Notes: generated from the sequence alone by a model not told the origin. DNA of 37,688 nt from Thermodesulfovibrio sp. (GCA_013824325.1 PNNP01000002.1:1-37688); one strand, 5' to 3'. Numbered from the stretch's first letter, positions 15,239 to 23,661 are shown. Translations and numbers: made by a program.

Positions 15239-17299
15239 ATGAAAGGTCATTTCCTGATTATAGGCATACTTGTATTGGTAGTTTCTGTTCTTATTACTTT
15301 AAACATCTTTTTTCAGCAATCACTCCAGATGGAAATTGCAGGACAATTTAATGAGCAGCAATACCTTATCTCAAAATCTATTGCTGAAAATATAGGAGAA
15401 TATATACATTTCTTAAAGGAAGACGTTCTTTCAATTGTCAGTATACTTTCAAAAATGGATATTAACAACAAAAATGACTTTGAGTGGTTAGCAAAAGATG
15501 TTATTAGAAAAAAGATAACAATTAAGACAACCCTTTTAATTTTAAACTCTCGCGGTAATATTGTTTTTATGCAGGGTGAAAGAAACTCCCATTATCCTGT
15601 TCCCTCCGAGATATTAAAACAGACAAAAGGTTTATCCTCGGGTTCCGTAAATATATTAGAAACACCATCCACCCTTCATATTACAGCTACCGTATATAAA
15701 CAAAATATGCTCAAGAATATAATTGTTCTTTCAGTCAGGATAAATGATATAGCGAATCATTTTATTACTGACACATCCACCAGCGAGGATCCACAAAGCG
15801 GGAATTATGTCTGTCTACTCGATAAAAACGGAAACCTCCTTTACCACCCTCCCCAGCAATCTATGGTTGAAAAAAATATTCGCAATGCAGATTCCACGTG
15901 TTTTAAATGTCATTTAAATTTTGAACTTGAGGAGATGATAATAGAAGGCAAAACCAAAAATAACAACAAATATATTGCGCCTTTCAATCAGGACAAGATT
16001 CTGGCATTTTCCAAGGTTGATATAAATAATCTTTTATGGACAGTTATTGTATCAGCGCCTTATTCTGAGGTAACCCGCACCACACAGCAGAGCATGAAGT
16101 TTTACTCCTATCTCATAATTTCCATTTTGATAACAACAATCCTCGTCTCAACAGCGCTCATAGCGTTCAACAAGAAAAGGATACAGGCGAATGAGATAGC
16201 AAAGAGACAAAAGGCAATGGAAAAATACGCCATTGAATTAGAAGAACAGGTAAGCACAAGAACTGAAGAACTTCTTACAGAAAAAGAAAAACTAAATACC
16301 ATCGTTAGCACCATAGGGGCAGGAATCATACTATTCAACAAACAGGGTGAGATTCAATGGGCAAACCAGATGATTAAGGATATGTCAGGTTCCGATGTTG
16401 TAGGAACGACCTGCGATGAATTGTATTCAAAGTGCGAGATTATAGGCCCTTATTCACTGAAAAACGATGTTGAGACAGTAATCATGTCCAACCTGTTTGG
16501 GAAAAAAGGCAAATACTTTCAGGTTATCACTGCGCCGGTGAAGGGAGAAAGCGGTGAAATTTATGCACATATCCAGCTTATACAAGATGTCACGGAAATA
16601 AAGAAGATGGAAGAACAAATGACAACTTCAGAGAAACTTGCTTCAATTGGCAGGCTTGCAGCAGGTATTGCTCATGAGATAGGGAATCCCCTGACTTCCA
16701 TATTTTCCTTCGTACAGATACTGAGGGAGATTGAACAGGAAGAATTCAAGAAAGACAGCCTTAAAACTATTTCATTTCACATAAACAGGATTTCAGAAAT
16801 TCTGAAACAGCTTTCGGGCTTCTCAAAAATGCCTATCGGAGAGCCAAATCTGTGCAAGATAAATGATGTAATAGAAACATCTATTAACCTAATCCAATAT
16901 GATAAAAAGGCAAAAGACATAGATATCAATGAAGCGCTTTCTCCTGCCCTGCCTGATGTTACCGTAGACTGCAACCAGCTTTCACAGGTATTTGTCAACC
17001 TCATACTCAATGCCATAGATGCCATGCCTAATGGAGGGGAACTTACAGTCAGAAGTTTTGTAAAAGAAAATAACATTGTTGTACAATTCAAAGACCAGGG
17101 GATAGGGATTCCAAAGGAAAACCTTATAAAGATATTTGACCCGTTTTATACAACCAAGGAAAAAGGTACGGGATTGGGCCTTGCTGTAAGTTATAATATC
17201 ATCGAAAAAATGAACGGGACACTCACTGTTGAAAGTGAAGTAAATAAAGGGAGTACTTTTAACATTACTATACCGATAAAAAGGAGAAGCGACACATAA
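15239..17299 (+). CDS. Membrane sensor histidine kinase with CxxCH heme-type motif in its sensor domain
   Basis: 686-aa kinase. TM1 is at about residues 5-25 and TM2 at 289-310, enclosing a ~260-residue extracytoplasmic Cache-like domain. That domain contains CFKCH (221-225), a c-type heme attachment motif, preceded by the strand LLDKNGNLLYHP. The cytoplasmic part has a coiled-coil linker (EEQVSTRTEELLTEKEKL) and a PAS domain (about 352-455). HisKA follows with phospho-acceptor H479 in AGIAHEIGNP, then the HATPase domain with NAIDAMPNGG, DQGIGI and GTGLGLA. The partner regulator starts 7 nt after its stop. A covalent heme outside the membrane would let it sense redox state, O2, NO or a quinone-linked signal. 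Heme attachment is inferred from the motif only. Confidence 0.9.
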   Translation: MKGHFLIIGILVLVVSVLITLNIFFQQSLQMEIAGQFNEQQYLISKSIAENIGEYIHFLKEDVLSIVSILSKMDINNKNDFEWLAKDVIRKKITIKTTLLILNSRGNIVFMQGERNSHYPVPSEILKQTKGLSSGSVNILETPSTLHITATVYKQNMLKNIIVLSVRINDIANHFITDTSTSEDPQSGNYVCLLDKNGNLLYHPPQQSMVEKNIRNADSTCFKCHLNFELEEMIIEGKTKNNNKYIAPFNQDKILAFSKVDINNLLWTVIVSAPYSEVTRTTQQSMKFYSYLIISILITTILVSTALIAFNKKRIQANEIAKRQKAMEKYAIELEEQVSTRTEELLTEKEKLNTIVSTIGAGIILFNKQGEIQWANQMIKDMSGSDVVGTTCDELYSKCEIIGPYSLKNDVETVIMSNLFGKKGKYFQVITAPVKGESGEIYAHIQLIQDVTEIKKMEEQMTTSEKLASIGRLAAGIAHEIGNPLTSIFSFVQILREIEQEEFKKDSLKTISFHINRISEILKQLSGFSKMPIGEPNLCKINDVIETSINLIQYDKKAKDIDINEALSPALPDVTVDCNQLSQVFVNLILNAIDAMPNGGELTVRSFVKENNIVVQFKDQGIGIPKENLIKIFDPFYTTKEKGTGLGLAVSYNIIEKMNGTLTVESEVNKGSTFNITIPIKRRSDT

Positions 17300-17306
17300 A
17301 AAGCAT

Positions 17307-18659
17307 ATGAAACCCAAAATATTAATAGTAGATGATGAACCTGATATATGCAAGGCACTCGAATTTTTGCTGAAGAGAGAGGATTATGATGTAACATCCG
17401 TTAACAGCGGCGAGGATGCAATAGAAAAGATTAAGAAGGTGAGTTTTGATGCAATACTTACCGATATAAGAATGGGAAAAGTTGATGGTATTATGGTGCT
17501 GGAGAAAGCAAGAGAGATATGTCCTGATACTCCGGTAATAATGATGACCGCTTTTGCCTCTATAGAGTCTGCAGTAGAAGCCATGAGAAAGGGGGCATAT
17601 GACTATATCGTTAAACCCTTTCTAAATGAGGAGATAAAACTAACAATAAGGAAAATCCTCGAACAGAGGAGAATAATAAGTGAAAATATTGCTCTTAAGC
17701 AACAAGTCAGCCAGCGTATTGCGTGCAAGGAATTCGTTGCAAACTCAGATGCCATGATAAAAATAATCGAAACCCTTGAAAAGGTGATACCTACAAAGAG
17801 CAATATTATGATTCTGGGAGAGAGCGGAACTGGAAAGGGGCTTATGGCAGAACTCGTCCACTGTAACAGCCAGAGGCGTGACAAGCCCTTCATCAGTATA
17901 AATTGCTCAGCCATCCCCGAAGGACTTCTTGAATCAGAACTCTTTGGTTACAAAAAGGGTGCATTCACCGGTGCTGTATCAGACAAGCTTGGACTAATTC
18001 CTCTTTCCAGCCAGGGAACTCTCTTTCTGGATGAAATAGGCGACATGCCTCCCAACCTGCAGGCAAAACTCCTGAAAGTGCTGGAAACCGGTGAAGTTTA
18101 TCCGTTAGGTGATACAAAACCCAAATTGGTAGACCTGAGAATAATTTCTGCAACTAATGTGGACAACATAGAAAACAGGATAGCAGAAGGAAAATTCAGA
18201 AAAGACCTTTACTGGAGATTAAATGTGATAGAAATAAAGATTCCGCCTTTAAGGGAAAGGTTGGAAGATATAGAGATACTTTCAAAACACTTTCTAAGAA
18301 AATTTACAGAGGAACATAAAAAGGATATAAAAGGGTTTGACCCCCAAACACTCGCTCTGTTCATCGATTACCAATGGCCCGGCAATGTAAGAGAACTAAA
18401 AAACACACTCGAGCGGGCAGTTGTTCTTGCAGAGGGCTCGATAATAACTGTCGCTGACCTGCCGGATAAATTACAGAAAGCCAAATATGAGAGGGAGCCC
18501 TCTACTCTTAAGGCATATCTCGGCAATTATGAAAAACACCTGCTTGTGTCTACTTATAAGGCTCTTAATAAAGACAAGGAAGCAATGGCTAAAACACTTG
18601 GAATAGACCTGGCAACGCTATACAGAAAACTCAAAAAGCATGGAATTGAAACCGAATGA
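17307..18659 (+). CDS. Sigma-54-dependent response regulator (NtrC/AtoC family)
   Basis: 450-aa activator with three domains. The receiver has the acidic pair DDE at 9-11, phospho-acceptor D53 in LTDIRMG and K103 in VKPF. The AAA+ domain has Walker A GESGTGKG at 171-178 (Gly where most have Glu at the last place) and GAFTGA at 218-223, the loop that touches sigma-54. It continues with Walker B TLFLDEIGDM and the WPGNVRELKN sensor II motif. A Fis-type helix-turn-helix lies at the C-terminus (KDKEAMAKTLGIDLATLYRKLKK, quoted in part). It lies 7 nt after the kinase and overlaps the next small gene by ATGA. It should drive sigma-54 promoters; a good candidate lies at 23603-23618. Confidence 0.95.
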   Translation: MKPKILIVDDEPDICKALEFLLKREDYDVTSVNSGEDAIEKIKKVSFDAILTDIRMGKVDGIMVLEKAREICPDTPVIMMTAFASIESAVEAMRKGAYDYIVKPFLNEEIKLTIRKILEQRRIISENIALKQQVSQRIACKEFVANSDAMIKIIETLEKVIPTKSNIMILGESGTGKGLMAELVHCNSQRRDKPFISINCSAIPEGLLESELFGYKKGAFTGAVSDKLGLIPLSSQGTLFLDEIGDMPPNLQAKLLKVLETGEVYPLGDTKPKLVDLRIISATNVDNIENRIAEGKFRKDLYWRLNVIEIKIPPLRERLEDIEILSKHFLRKFTEEHKKDIKGFDPQTLALFIDYQWPGNVRELKNTLERAVVLAEGSIITVADLPDKLQKAKYEREPSTLKAYLGNYEKHLLVSTYKALNKDKEAMAKTLGIDLATLYRKLKKHGIETE

Positions 18660-18943
18660 AAAAGCCATTTTATATCGGTGCTGCCTTTGGCGGTGTCTTA
18701 GGCATAGTTACAGCTCTTAGCATGGATGTCCTGTTAGGTCAAAATCCAGGAGGAGGCTGGAGTGAGGCTGTGGCAAATGATATGAACCGCCTTTTGAAAA
18801 CTAATTTCTCTACCAATAGTTCTATTGTTATCGCAGGAGTTATTTTTGTAATTGGTCTAATAGGAATTTTCGGGGCATTTGCAGGCGGCATTTTCGGTGT
18901 TATAATCGCCCGTTTTTTTGACAGTCTCACAAAAGAACCTTAA
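18656..18943 (+). CDS. Small two- to three-TM membrane protein
   Basis: 95-aa hydrophobic protein starting with an ATGA overlap with the response-regulator stop, so it is translated with the two-component system. TM1 (about 5-27) is introduced by KKPFYIGAAFGG. A polar loop follows (GQNPGGGWSEAVANDMNRLL), then a long glycine-rich hydrophobic stretch (about 57-88) that may be one long or two short membrane helices. Its opening resembles the KKGLYIGAxxG start of the two small membrane proteins at 22890-23566, so it may be a distant relative. No known family recognised. Confidence 0.75.
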   Translation: MKKPFYIGAAFGGVLGIVTALSMDVLLGQNPGGGWSEAVANDMNRLLKTNFSTNSSIVIAGVIFVIGLIGIFGAFAGGIFGVIIARFFDSLTKEP

Positions 18944-18950
18944 ACACTTC

Positions 18951-20096
18951 TCAGAATCGGAACATCGGTTTTGCAGTCCTTTTCTCCTCTGGCCAGACTA
19001 TTTCCTTTTCTCCATTTTGCCACTGTATTACAAAAGGGAGGTGTTTTATCTGCCTGCCTGTTTTGTCAACCCCATACCTGCCGATGATGCTCGATGTTTC
19101 TATTATGAATAGATTATCCCTTATCTTATCCTTGAAAAATCCTCGTGTCTTTTTTATAGCAGCCTCTAAGATCTCGCCTGCTGCATAAGCCGTTGCCGAA
19201 TGATATGAAGGTTCCTCATCATAAACTTTCAGGTATGATTCATAAAATGCTCTGGAATCAGGGGAATCCGATATATTTTGATGCACCCAGTGGCTTGTAG
19301 TAAAGACATATTCAGCATCTGCCTGAAGTCTGTTATAGAATGCCCTTGTGGCAGGTCCAACTGTAGCATAGTATGCCATTGGATGCCATCGAATTTTTTT
19401 CAACGACAGCAGGATGTCCACTGCTTCATTAAAATGTCCGCATACAATTAGAACACGGGCATCAAAGGATTTTATTTTTTCAGCTAACGCTTCTAATCTT
19501 TGAGCTCCCTTTCTAAACTTTTCAAATAAAAGAACCTTAAGCCCGGACATTTCAGCGCTCTTTTTTGTCCCATTTGCACTGTCTTCTGAAAAGGGGTCAT
19601 CCGCATACACTATGGCAACCTTTGTGAAACCATGCGTTGCCACCACCTCAATAAAACCTTCTGTATATCTGCTGGCAGGCGTATAAACACCGAAGATATA
19701 TTTATACCCTCTCTGCCATAACCTGTCTGCCGAAGCACCCGATATGAGGATGGGGTAACCATATTTCTCTGTTACAGGCAGTATTGCTTCGGTTATCTCG
19801 CTTGAATAAGGGGAAAAAAGGAAATCAACATGATCTTTCAATATAAGATGTTCATAAATGGCTTTAGCAGTCCGGGGCTCGCTTTTATCATCATATATGA
19901 TAACCCTCACCTTTTTGCCGAGGATGCCGCCTCTGCTGTTTACATCCCTTTCCCACAGCTTAAAACCCTTCATCTGTTTATCAGACATCTCGGAATATTT
20001 ACCTGTCAAACCAAGGGTCAGTCCGATTTTGATAGTGGCTTCGGCTGTTGATGCTAACAAGGAAAATATAAAAAGTATGATGAAAATTTTTCTCAT
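18951..20096 (-). CDS. Periplasmic LivK-type (Peripla_BP_6) binding protein
   Basis: 381-aa exported protein. A signal peptide MRKIFIILFIFSLLASTAEA is followed by IKIGLTLGLTGKYSEMS, the hallmark start of branched-chain amino-acid/amide ABC binding proteins. Family features include GGILGKKVRVIIYDDKSEP, SPYSSEIT, VAIVYADDPFSEDSANG and the C-terminal ATAYAAGEILEAAIKKT segment. No permease or ATPase gene is adjacent. Instead it follows a triheme cytochrome by 37 nt and ends 7 nt from the convergent small membrane gene. It may act as a solute-binding or signalling partner rather than as part of a transporter. The ligand is unknown. Confidence 0.88.
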   Translation of the reverse strand: MRKIFIILFIFSLLASTAEATIKIGLTLGLTGKYSEMSDKQMKGFKLWERDVNSRGGILGKKVRVIIYDDKSEPRTAKAIYEHLILKDHVDFLFSPYSSEITEAILPVTEKYGYPILISGASADRLWQRGYKYIFGVYTPASRYTEGFIEVVATHGFTKVAIVYADDPFSEDSANGTKKSAEMSGLKVLLFEKFRKGAQRLEALAEKIKSFDARVLIVCGHFNEAVDILLSLKKIRWHPMAYYATVGPATRAFYNRLQADAEYVFTTSHWVHQNISDSPDSRAFYESYLKVYDEEPSYHSATAYAAGEILEAAIKKTRGFFKDKIRDNLFIIETSSIIGRYGVDKTGRQIKHLPFVIQWQNGEKEIVWPEEKRTAKPMFRF

Positions 20097-20133
20097 GCAA
20101 AATTTTCAAACAATTTACTGCCCAGATAAGTGC

Positions 20134-20538
20134 TTATTTAATGTCCGGTGCAGCCTTGCCTTTTTCGGCTTTTATTGCACGATCATAGCCTTTAACGCCC
20201 CAGTGACAACGGGTGCACTGGACATTCATGGCAAAACCCATTTTGCCGTCATGACATGAACCGCAATATTTTCGCTTTTGAAACGCCTTGTGATTGAAAT
20301 CTTCATTTTTCTGCGCATTCAATGCTTCCATTTGAAAAAGTTTATCATGACACAGGTTGCAGCTCATACCAAAATCTTCAACATGACTCTTGTGACTGAA
20401 CATTACTGCCTTTACCGGTTTTGTGAAGAGTATGTCCCCGCCATAGCCTGCCTCTTCGGCAATGCTCAAGCGGTTATCAAGGCACAGAAAGGCAACGGAT
20501 GCAATCACTATAAGCAAAAGGGTCATCATCAACCTCAT
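20134..20538 (-). CDS. Triheme c-type cytochrome (c7/c3-like), exported
   Basis: 134-aa small multiheme cytochrome. The N-terminus MRLMMTLLLIVIASVAFLCL is a signal peptide or anchor. Three CxxCH sites follow: CNLCH, CGSCH and CTRCH. Extra histidines in FSHKSH and FNHKAF are well placed as distal ligands, as in cytochrome c7 and class III cytochromes. The track start at 20625 adds 29 unlikely residues; the ATG at 20538 has a strong GGAGGTGG site. It follows the ferredoxin gene by 93 nt. It is the likely periplasmic electron acceptor or donor of the NrfD/ferredoxin module. Confidence 0.9.
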   Translation of the reverse strand: MRLMMTLLLIVIASVAFLCLDNRLSIAEEAGYGGDILFTKPVKAVMFSHKSHVEDFGMSCNLCHDKLFQMEALNAQKNEDFNHKAFQKRKYCGSCHDGKMGFAMNVQCTRCHWGVKGYDRAIKAEKGKAAPDIK

Positions 20539-20631
20539 TGAACCACCTCCATAATTAATGTGAAATATCATTTTTTGTAGGGATGTCTGTAAAAACAGGT
20601 ATCTAACTTTTGTTTTGCTTGCCACTGCTGC

Positions 20632-21387
20632 TTATCCTCTCGTATAAAAAATGTTTGGCATGGCTCCTGTTTCTGGCCGTAAAACCCACACGGTTTTGCT
20701 AACTTGGTGTATCATACGGTAGACTTCGTTTTGAGGGTCTGAAAGGTCGCCAAATACACGCACATTGGCAGGACAGGCTTCAGAACATGCTGTTGTGTTA
20801 TGCCCAAGGGATAGACGGGTGTCAAAACAGAAATTGCATTTGTCAACTGAACGGCGCTCGTCATTGTAGTACCTTGCATTGTAAGGACATGCGGTTATAC
20901 ATGTCTTGCAGCCAATACATTTTTTATAATTCATCATCACTATACCACTTTTCTCATCCTTGTACGTCGCCTTTGTAGGACAGCCCATAACACACGGTGG
21001 TCTATTACACTGATTACATAGTACAGGGATGAATTCTCTCTTTTGTTCATCAGATTTAGGGACTTCCCTTTCAAGTATCATGGTGCGGTAGCCATATGAA
21101 GGCACATGATTTGTTTTCACGCATCCCTCCATACAGCGTTCACATCCTATGCAGCGGTTCTGGTATATAAGCATACTGTAATGTGGTTTATACGGATACT
21201 GTGCGGCGAATTCCTTGGGTGAAGCAAATGCTTTATCCACTATGGAAACCAGAGAAAGAATTGAGCCTCCTGCAAGTGCTCCTGTAATTGTCAGCCCGAT
21301 TTTTAAAAACTCGCGCCGTTCCAGCAAGGAAATAGTGTCGAGAGCTTTCTTGTCCTGTTCTTCAAGATTTATCATGTCAAACTTCAT
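20632..21387 (-). CDS. Tat-exported four-cluster ferredoxin subunit (DsrO/HybA/NrfC-like)
   Basis: 251-aa iron-sulfur electron-transfer subunit. ERREFLKIGL followed by a hydrophobic stretch is a twin-arginine signal, so it folds in the cytoplasm and works in the periplasm. Four cysteine groups typical of four [4Fe-4S] clusters are visible: CIGCERCMEGC, CNQCNRPPCVMGCP, CIGCKTCITACP and CNFC with ACSEACP. I chose ATG at 21387 (spacer 5 nt from GGGGAGG) over the TTG one codon earlier. It is downstream of nrfD, its usual membrane partner, and upstream of a triheme cytochrome. No molybdopterin catalytic subunit is nearby. Confidence 0.93.
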   Translation of the reverse strand: MKFDMINLEEQDKKALDTISLLERREFLKIGLTITGALAGGSILSLVSIVDKAFASPKEFAAQYPYKPHYSMLIYQNRCIGCERCMEGCVKTNHVPSYGYRTMILEREVPKSDEQKREFIPVLCNQCNRPPCVMGCPTKATYKDEKSGIVMMNYKKCIGCKTCITACPYNARYYNDERRSVDKCNFCFDTRLSLGHNTTACSEACPANVRVFGDLSDPQNEVYRMIHQVSKTVWVLRPETGAMPNIFYTRG

Positions 21388-21466
21388 CAATGCCTCCCCT
21401 ATATTATGAGTTCTCTTATTTTTGCATTTAGCATTCAGTAATCCTTGCCAATGCTGTATTCGTTAA

Positions 21467-21515
21467 AAGGCAGGAACTTACTTTCCTCAAAGCTATTATA
21501 GCAAGTTCCTGCCTT
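21467..21515. repeat. 49-bp three-way-junction palindrome between nrfD and ferredoxin genes
   Basis: AAGGCAGGAACTT (21467-21479) and AAGTTCCTGCCTT (21503-21515) form a perfect 13-bp stem. The 23-nt interior itself contains CTTT-CCTC-AAAG and GCTA-TTA-TAGC, so the whole can fold as a compact cloverleaf-like junction on either strand. It looks like a REP-type palindromic repeat unit. It could also act as an mRNA-stability or attenuation element inside the operon. No T-tract follows, so it is not a standard terminator. Confidence 0.6.
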
Positions 21516-21535
21516 CATTAAAAATTGTTAGCATA

Positions 21536-22825
21536 TCAACTTGCTGTTTCTGCTTCCTTGCTTTCCTCAATTGCAAGATGCAGAGGCTCTACAGCATGTT
21601 CGTGTTCCTCTACTTTATGCCCTGTAAATATCTTCTCACCCAGAAGGAAAGTCACACCTACCAGTCCCATGCCGCCCAGAACAATCAGTATCTCATGAAC
21701 AGAAGGCGTATATGATAGCAGTGTCGCATACTCGTTGACTCCCAGCTCATAGAAGACAGGTACTATTTGACCCACTACTACCAGATCATACCTCATAAAG
21801 AAGATGCCGAATATCATCAGTGCAGAACCCGCAAAAAGCATCTTTATGTTCTTGCCGCGGGAAAGCAGGTAGAGTACTAATGGAGCCACCATGCCCACTA
21901 TCACCTCGAGTCCCCAGAAATTCAGGGCATACTGACCGGTTAATAGCGCCATAAATGCTTCTCTTTTTGCCGGGGCGCCGACAAATCCTGTGATAATCTT
22001 CCATGCAGTGAAAAATATAACTGTGCATATCAGAAGAACTCCGACCTTGGATGTAACCTCCACAGCACGTTCCATAGGTTTATCCATCTTCTCACCGTTG
22101 ATTTTATAAGCGAGATATGTGAAAAAGATGATAGCGGCGCATCCTGACATCATTGCAGAGGCGATGAAGTAAATCGGCATGTAGGGTCCATACCAGAACT
22201 CACGCCCGTGGAGCATCCCGAATACAGCGCCCAGATTGCTGTGTGCAGCGATACCGGATATCACACCCATAAATCCCGAGTACATTGCAAACTTGTGTTT
22301 CTCGATCTGCAGAAAGATAAATTCAAGCGTCATAAAGAATAGATATGCACCATACAGTGTTCCCATCCACCAGATATTGGAAGTAAGATTTGGCGAAATA
22401 ACATTGTAAAGAGCCATTCTTAATGGATTTTCGATTTCAAAGAAAATTACAACAAACCCGGCAACGATCGTGAGAATCGACAGAAAAACTGCCCTTTTTG
22501 CTATAGGCATAAAATCCTTAACCCCGAAAACGTGCCCAATAGCTGAAACCAAACAAAGCCCTGTGGATGTGACAACAAAGAAAACATACGTAGATATCAA
22601 AATCCCCCAGGGAATCTCACGGGTAACATTATAAGCATGGCTGTACCCAATAGACATTGCATGAATACCCGCTGCAGCAGCGGCAACTACTACCAGACCA
22701 CAGATGGCTAACCAGATGTAAAAGGTCTTGCCAACGCTTGACAGTCTGTTTACTATGCTCTGCCAGCCCATCAGAACCTTTACTTCTGCTGTTGCTTCTG
22801 AAGCTTTTGTAAGTTCTTCAGCCAT
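21536..22825 (-). CDS. nrfD: NrfD/PsrC-family quinone-interacting membrane subunit
   Basis: 429-aa integral membrane protein with about 10 hydrophobic helices, of the long NrfD type (HmcC/DsrP/PsrC-like). It exchanges electrons between the menaquinone pool and a ferredoxin partner on the periplasmic face. Family-like segments are REIPWGILISTYVFFVVTSTG (given here only in part), FFEIENPLRM, NIWWMGTLYGAYLFFMTLEF, and VSGIAAHSNLGAVFG written in the protein as ISGIAAHSNLG. Also present are NFWGLEVIVGMVAP and the acidic, histidine-rich cytoplasmic tail EEHEHAVEPLH. A GAAAGGAGG site precedes the ATG. It sits between the small membrane proteins and the Tat ferredoxin. Confidence 0.92.
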   Translation of the reverse strand: MAEELTKASEATAEVKVLMGWQSIVNRLSSVGKTFYIWLAICGLVVVAAAAAGIHAMSIGYSHAYNVTREIPWGILISTYVFFVVTSTGLCLVSAIGHVFGVKDFMPIAKRAVFLSILTIVAGFVVIFFEIENPLRMALYNVISPNLTSNIWWMGTLYGAYLFFMTLEFIFLQIEKHKFAMYSGFMGVISGIAAHSNLGAVFGMLHGREFWYGPYMPIYFIASAMMSGCAAIIFFTYLAYKINGEKMDKPMERAVEVTSKVGVLLICTVIFFTAWKIITGFVGAPAKREAFMALLTGQYALNFWGLEVIVGMVAPLVLYLLSRGKNIKMLFAGSALMIFGIFFMRYDLVVVGQIVPVFYELGVNEYATLLSYTPSVHEILIVLGGMGLVGVTFLLGEKIFTGHKVEEHEHAVEPLHLAIEESKEAETAS

Positions 22826-22889
22826 ATATTCCTCCTTTCAAATTGTTTTATTTTAAGTTAATACCTTTTAAAAGTTCGGTTGCAGGCGC

Positions 22890-23225
22890 TTATGCCTTCT
22901 TCTCTTTTGTCTTCAGCTCGATTCCTACTGTCCTGCCTGCCCTAACAACATCAACAACCTGCCCTAATAACCAGCCAATAAGTGATAATCCCACAACAAA
23001 AACAAGTCCTGTTACTAACACACCCAGTACCATAGAGATACCTACTACAATCCTCGGCAGTACCGCCATGCCAAGAGGGGTGCCAAAGATATGGCCTGCC
23101 AATTTAAGTCCAAGTACACCTCCAATAAAAGAACTGGGTAACAAGCCGATTATTGCAAACATCAGAAGACCTATCCCTGCTCCTATGTATAATCCTTTCT
23201 TTGCTATGTTATCTTTTGTTTTCAT
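22890..23225 (-). CDS. Small membrane protein, tandem paralogue 2
   Basis: 111-aa hydrophobic protein with two main membrane segments: KKGLYIGAGIGLLMFAIIGL (from about residue 10) and VGISMVLGVLVTGLVFVVGL (about 66-85). Between them is the amphipathic GLLPSSFIGGVLGLKLAGHI region, and the C-terminus is short and basic (KTKEKKA). It is about half identical by eye to the protein encoded 35 nt upstream, clearly a tandem duplication. A GGAGG site precedes the ATG. Lying directly before nrfD, it may be an accessory or assembly subunit. No characterised family recognised. Confidence 0.8.
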   Translation of the reverse strand: MKTKDNIAKKGLYIGAGIGLLMFAIIGLLPSSFIGGVLGLKLAGHIFGTPLGMAVLPRIVVGISMVLGVLVTGLVFVVGLSLIGWLLGQVVDVVRAGRTVGIELKTKEKKA

Positions 23226-23260
23226 TTCTCTATCCTCCTTCTTATTTTTAACAATAACAG

Positions 23261-23566
23261 CTAAGCCAGTTTATGTGCTCCCCTATGTCTTGTTATTATT
23301 CCAATATGACCTATTCCCCAACCAACTAATGACGTACCGAGAACGAATACTACTCCGGTTACGAGAATGCCTAATACCATTGATATACCTACAATTGCCC
23401 TGAAAAGCAATGCAGTATCAACACCCGTTCCCATTATATAGGCTGCTATCTTCAACCCGAGCACACCTCCAACAAAAGAACTCGGCAACAGCCCGATTAA
23501 TATAAACAGTATAAGCCCCACAGTTGCTCCGATGTATAAACCCTTTTTTGTTATGTTCGTTTTCAT
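23261..23566 (-). CDS. Small membrane protein, tandem paralogue 1
   Basis: 101-aa membrane protein with the same plan as its downstream neighbour: KKGLYIGATVGLILFILIGL, then LLPSSFVGGVLGLKIAAYI, then VGISMVLGILVTGVVFVLGT. The tail is shorter and carries histidines and arginines (IITRHRGAHKLA). The conserved LLPSSF(V/I)GGVLGLK stretch between the helices is the strongest shared feature and may be a functional motif. It has a strong AAGGAGG site. It is the first gene after the sigma-54-type promoter, so it probably heads the nrfD transcript. Confidence 0.8.
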   Translation of the reverse strand: MKTNITKKGLYIGATVGLILFILIGLLPSSFVGGVLGLKIAAYIMGTGVDTALLFRAIVGISMVLGILVTGVVFVLGTSLVGWGIGHIGIITRHRGAHKLA

Positions 23567-23602
23567 CTCTCTTGCCTCCTTCTTTCAATTTACTTATATT
23601 CA

Positions 23603-23618
23603 TGCAGATTTTATGCCA
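23603..23618 (-). promoter_or_regulatory. Sigma-54-type (-24/-12) promoter
   Basis: Minus strand TGGCATAAAATCTGCA compares well with TGGCAC-N5-TTGCA. The invariant GG and GC are exactly 10 nt apart, with one mismatch in each block. A start near 23592 would give a ~25-nt leader with a good ribosome-binding site before the first small membrane gene. A GAFTGA activator is encoded 5 kb away. Confidence 0.6.
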
Positions 23619-23661
23619 GCATTTATATCGTTGATTTTTTTAGATTTTTAAGCGCATATTC

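Noticed and set aside
20539-20625. Upstream start of the triheme cytochrome
   Set aside because: It would bury the signal peptide behind 29 residues; the ATG at 20538 has a strong ribosome-binding site.
22885-22905. GGCAT...CTGCAA on the minus strand upstream of nrfD as a second sigma-54 promoter
   Set aside because: GG and GC are 11, not 10, nt apart and it lies over the end of the preceding gene.
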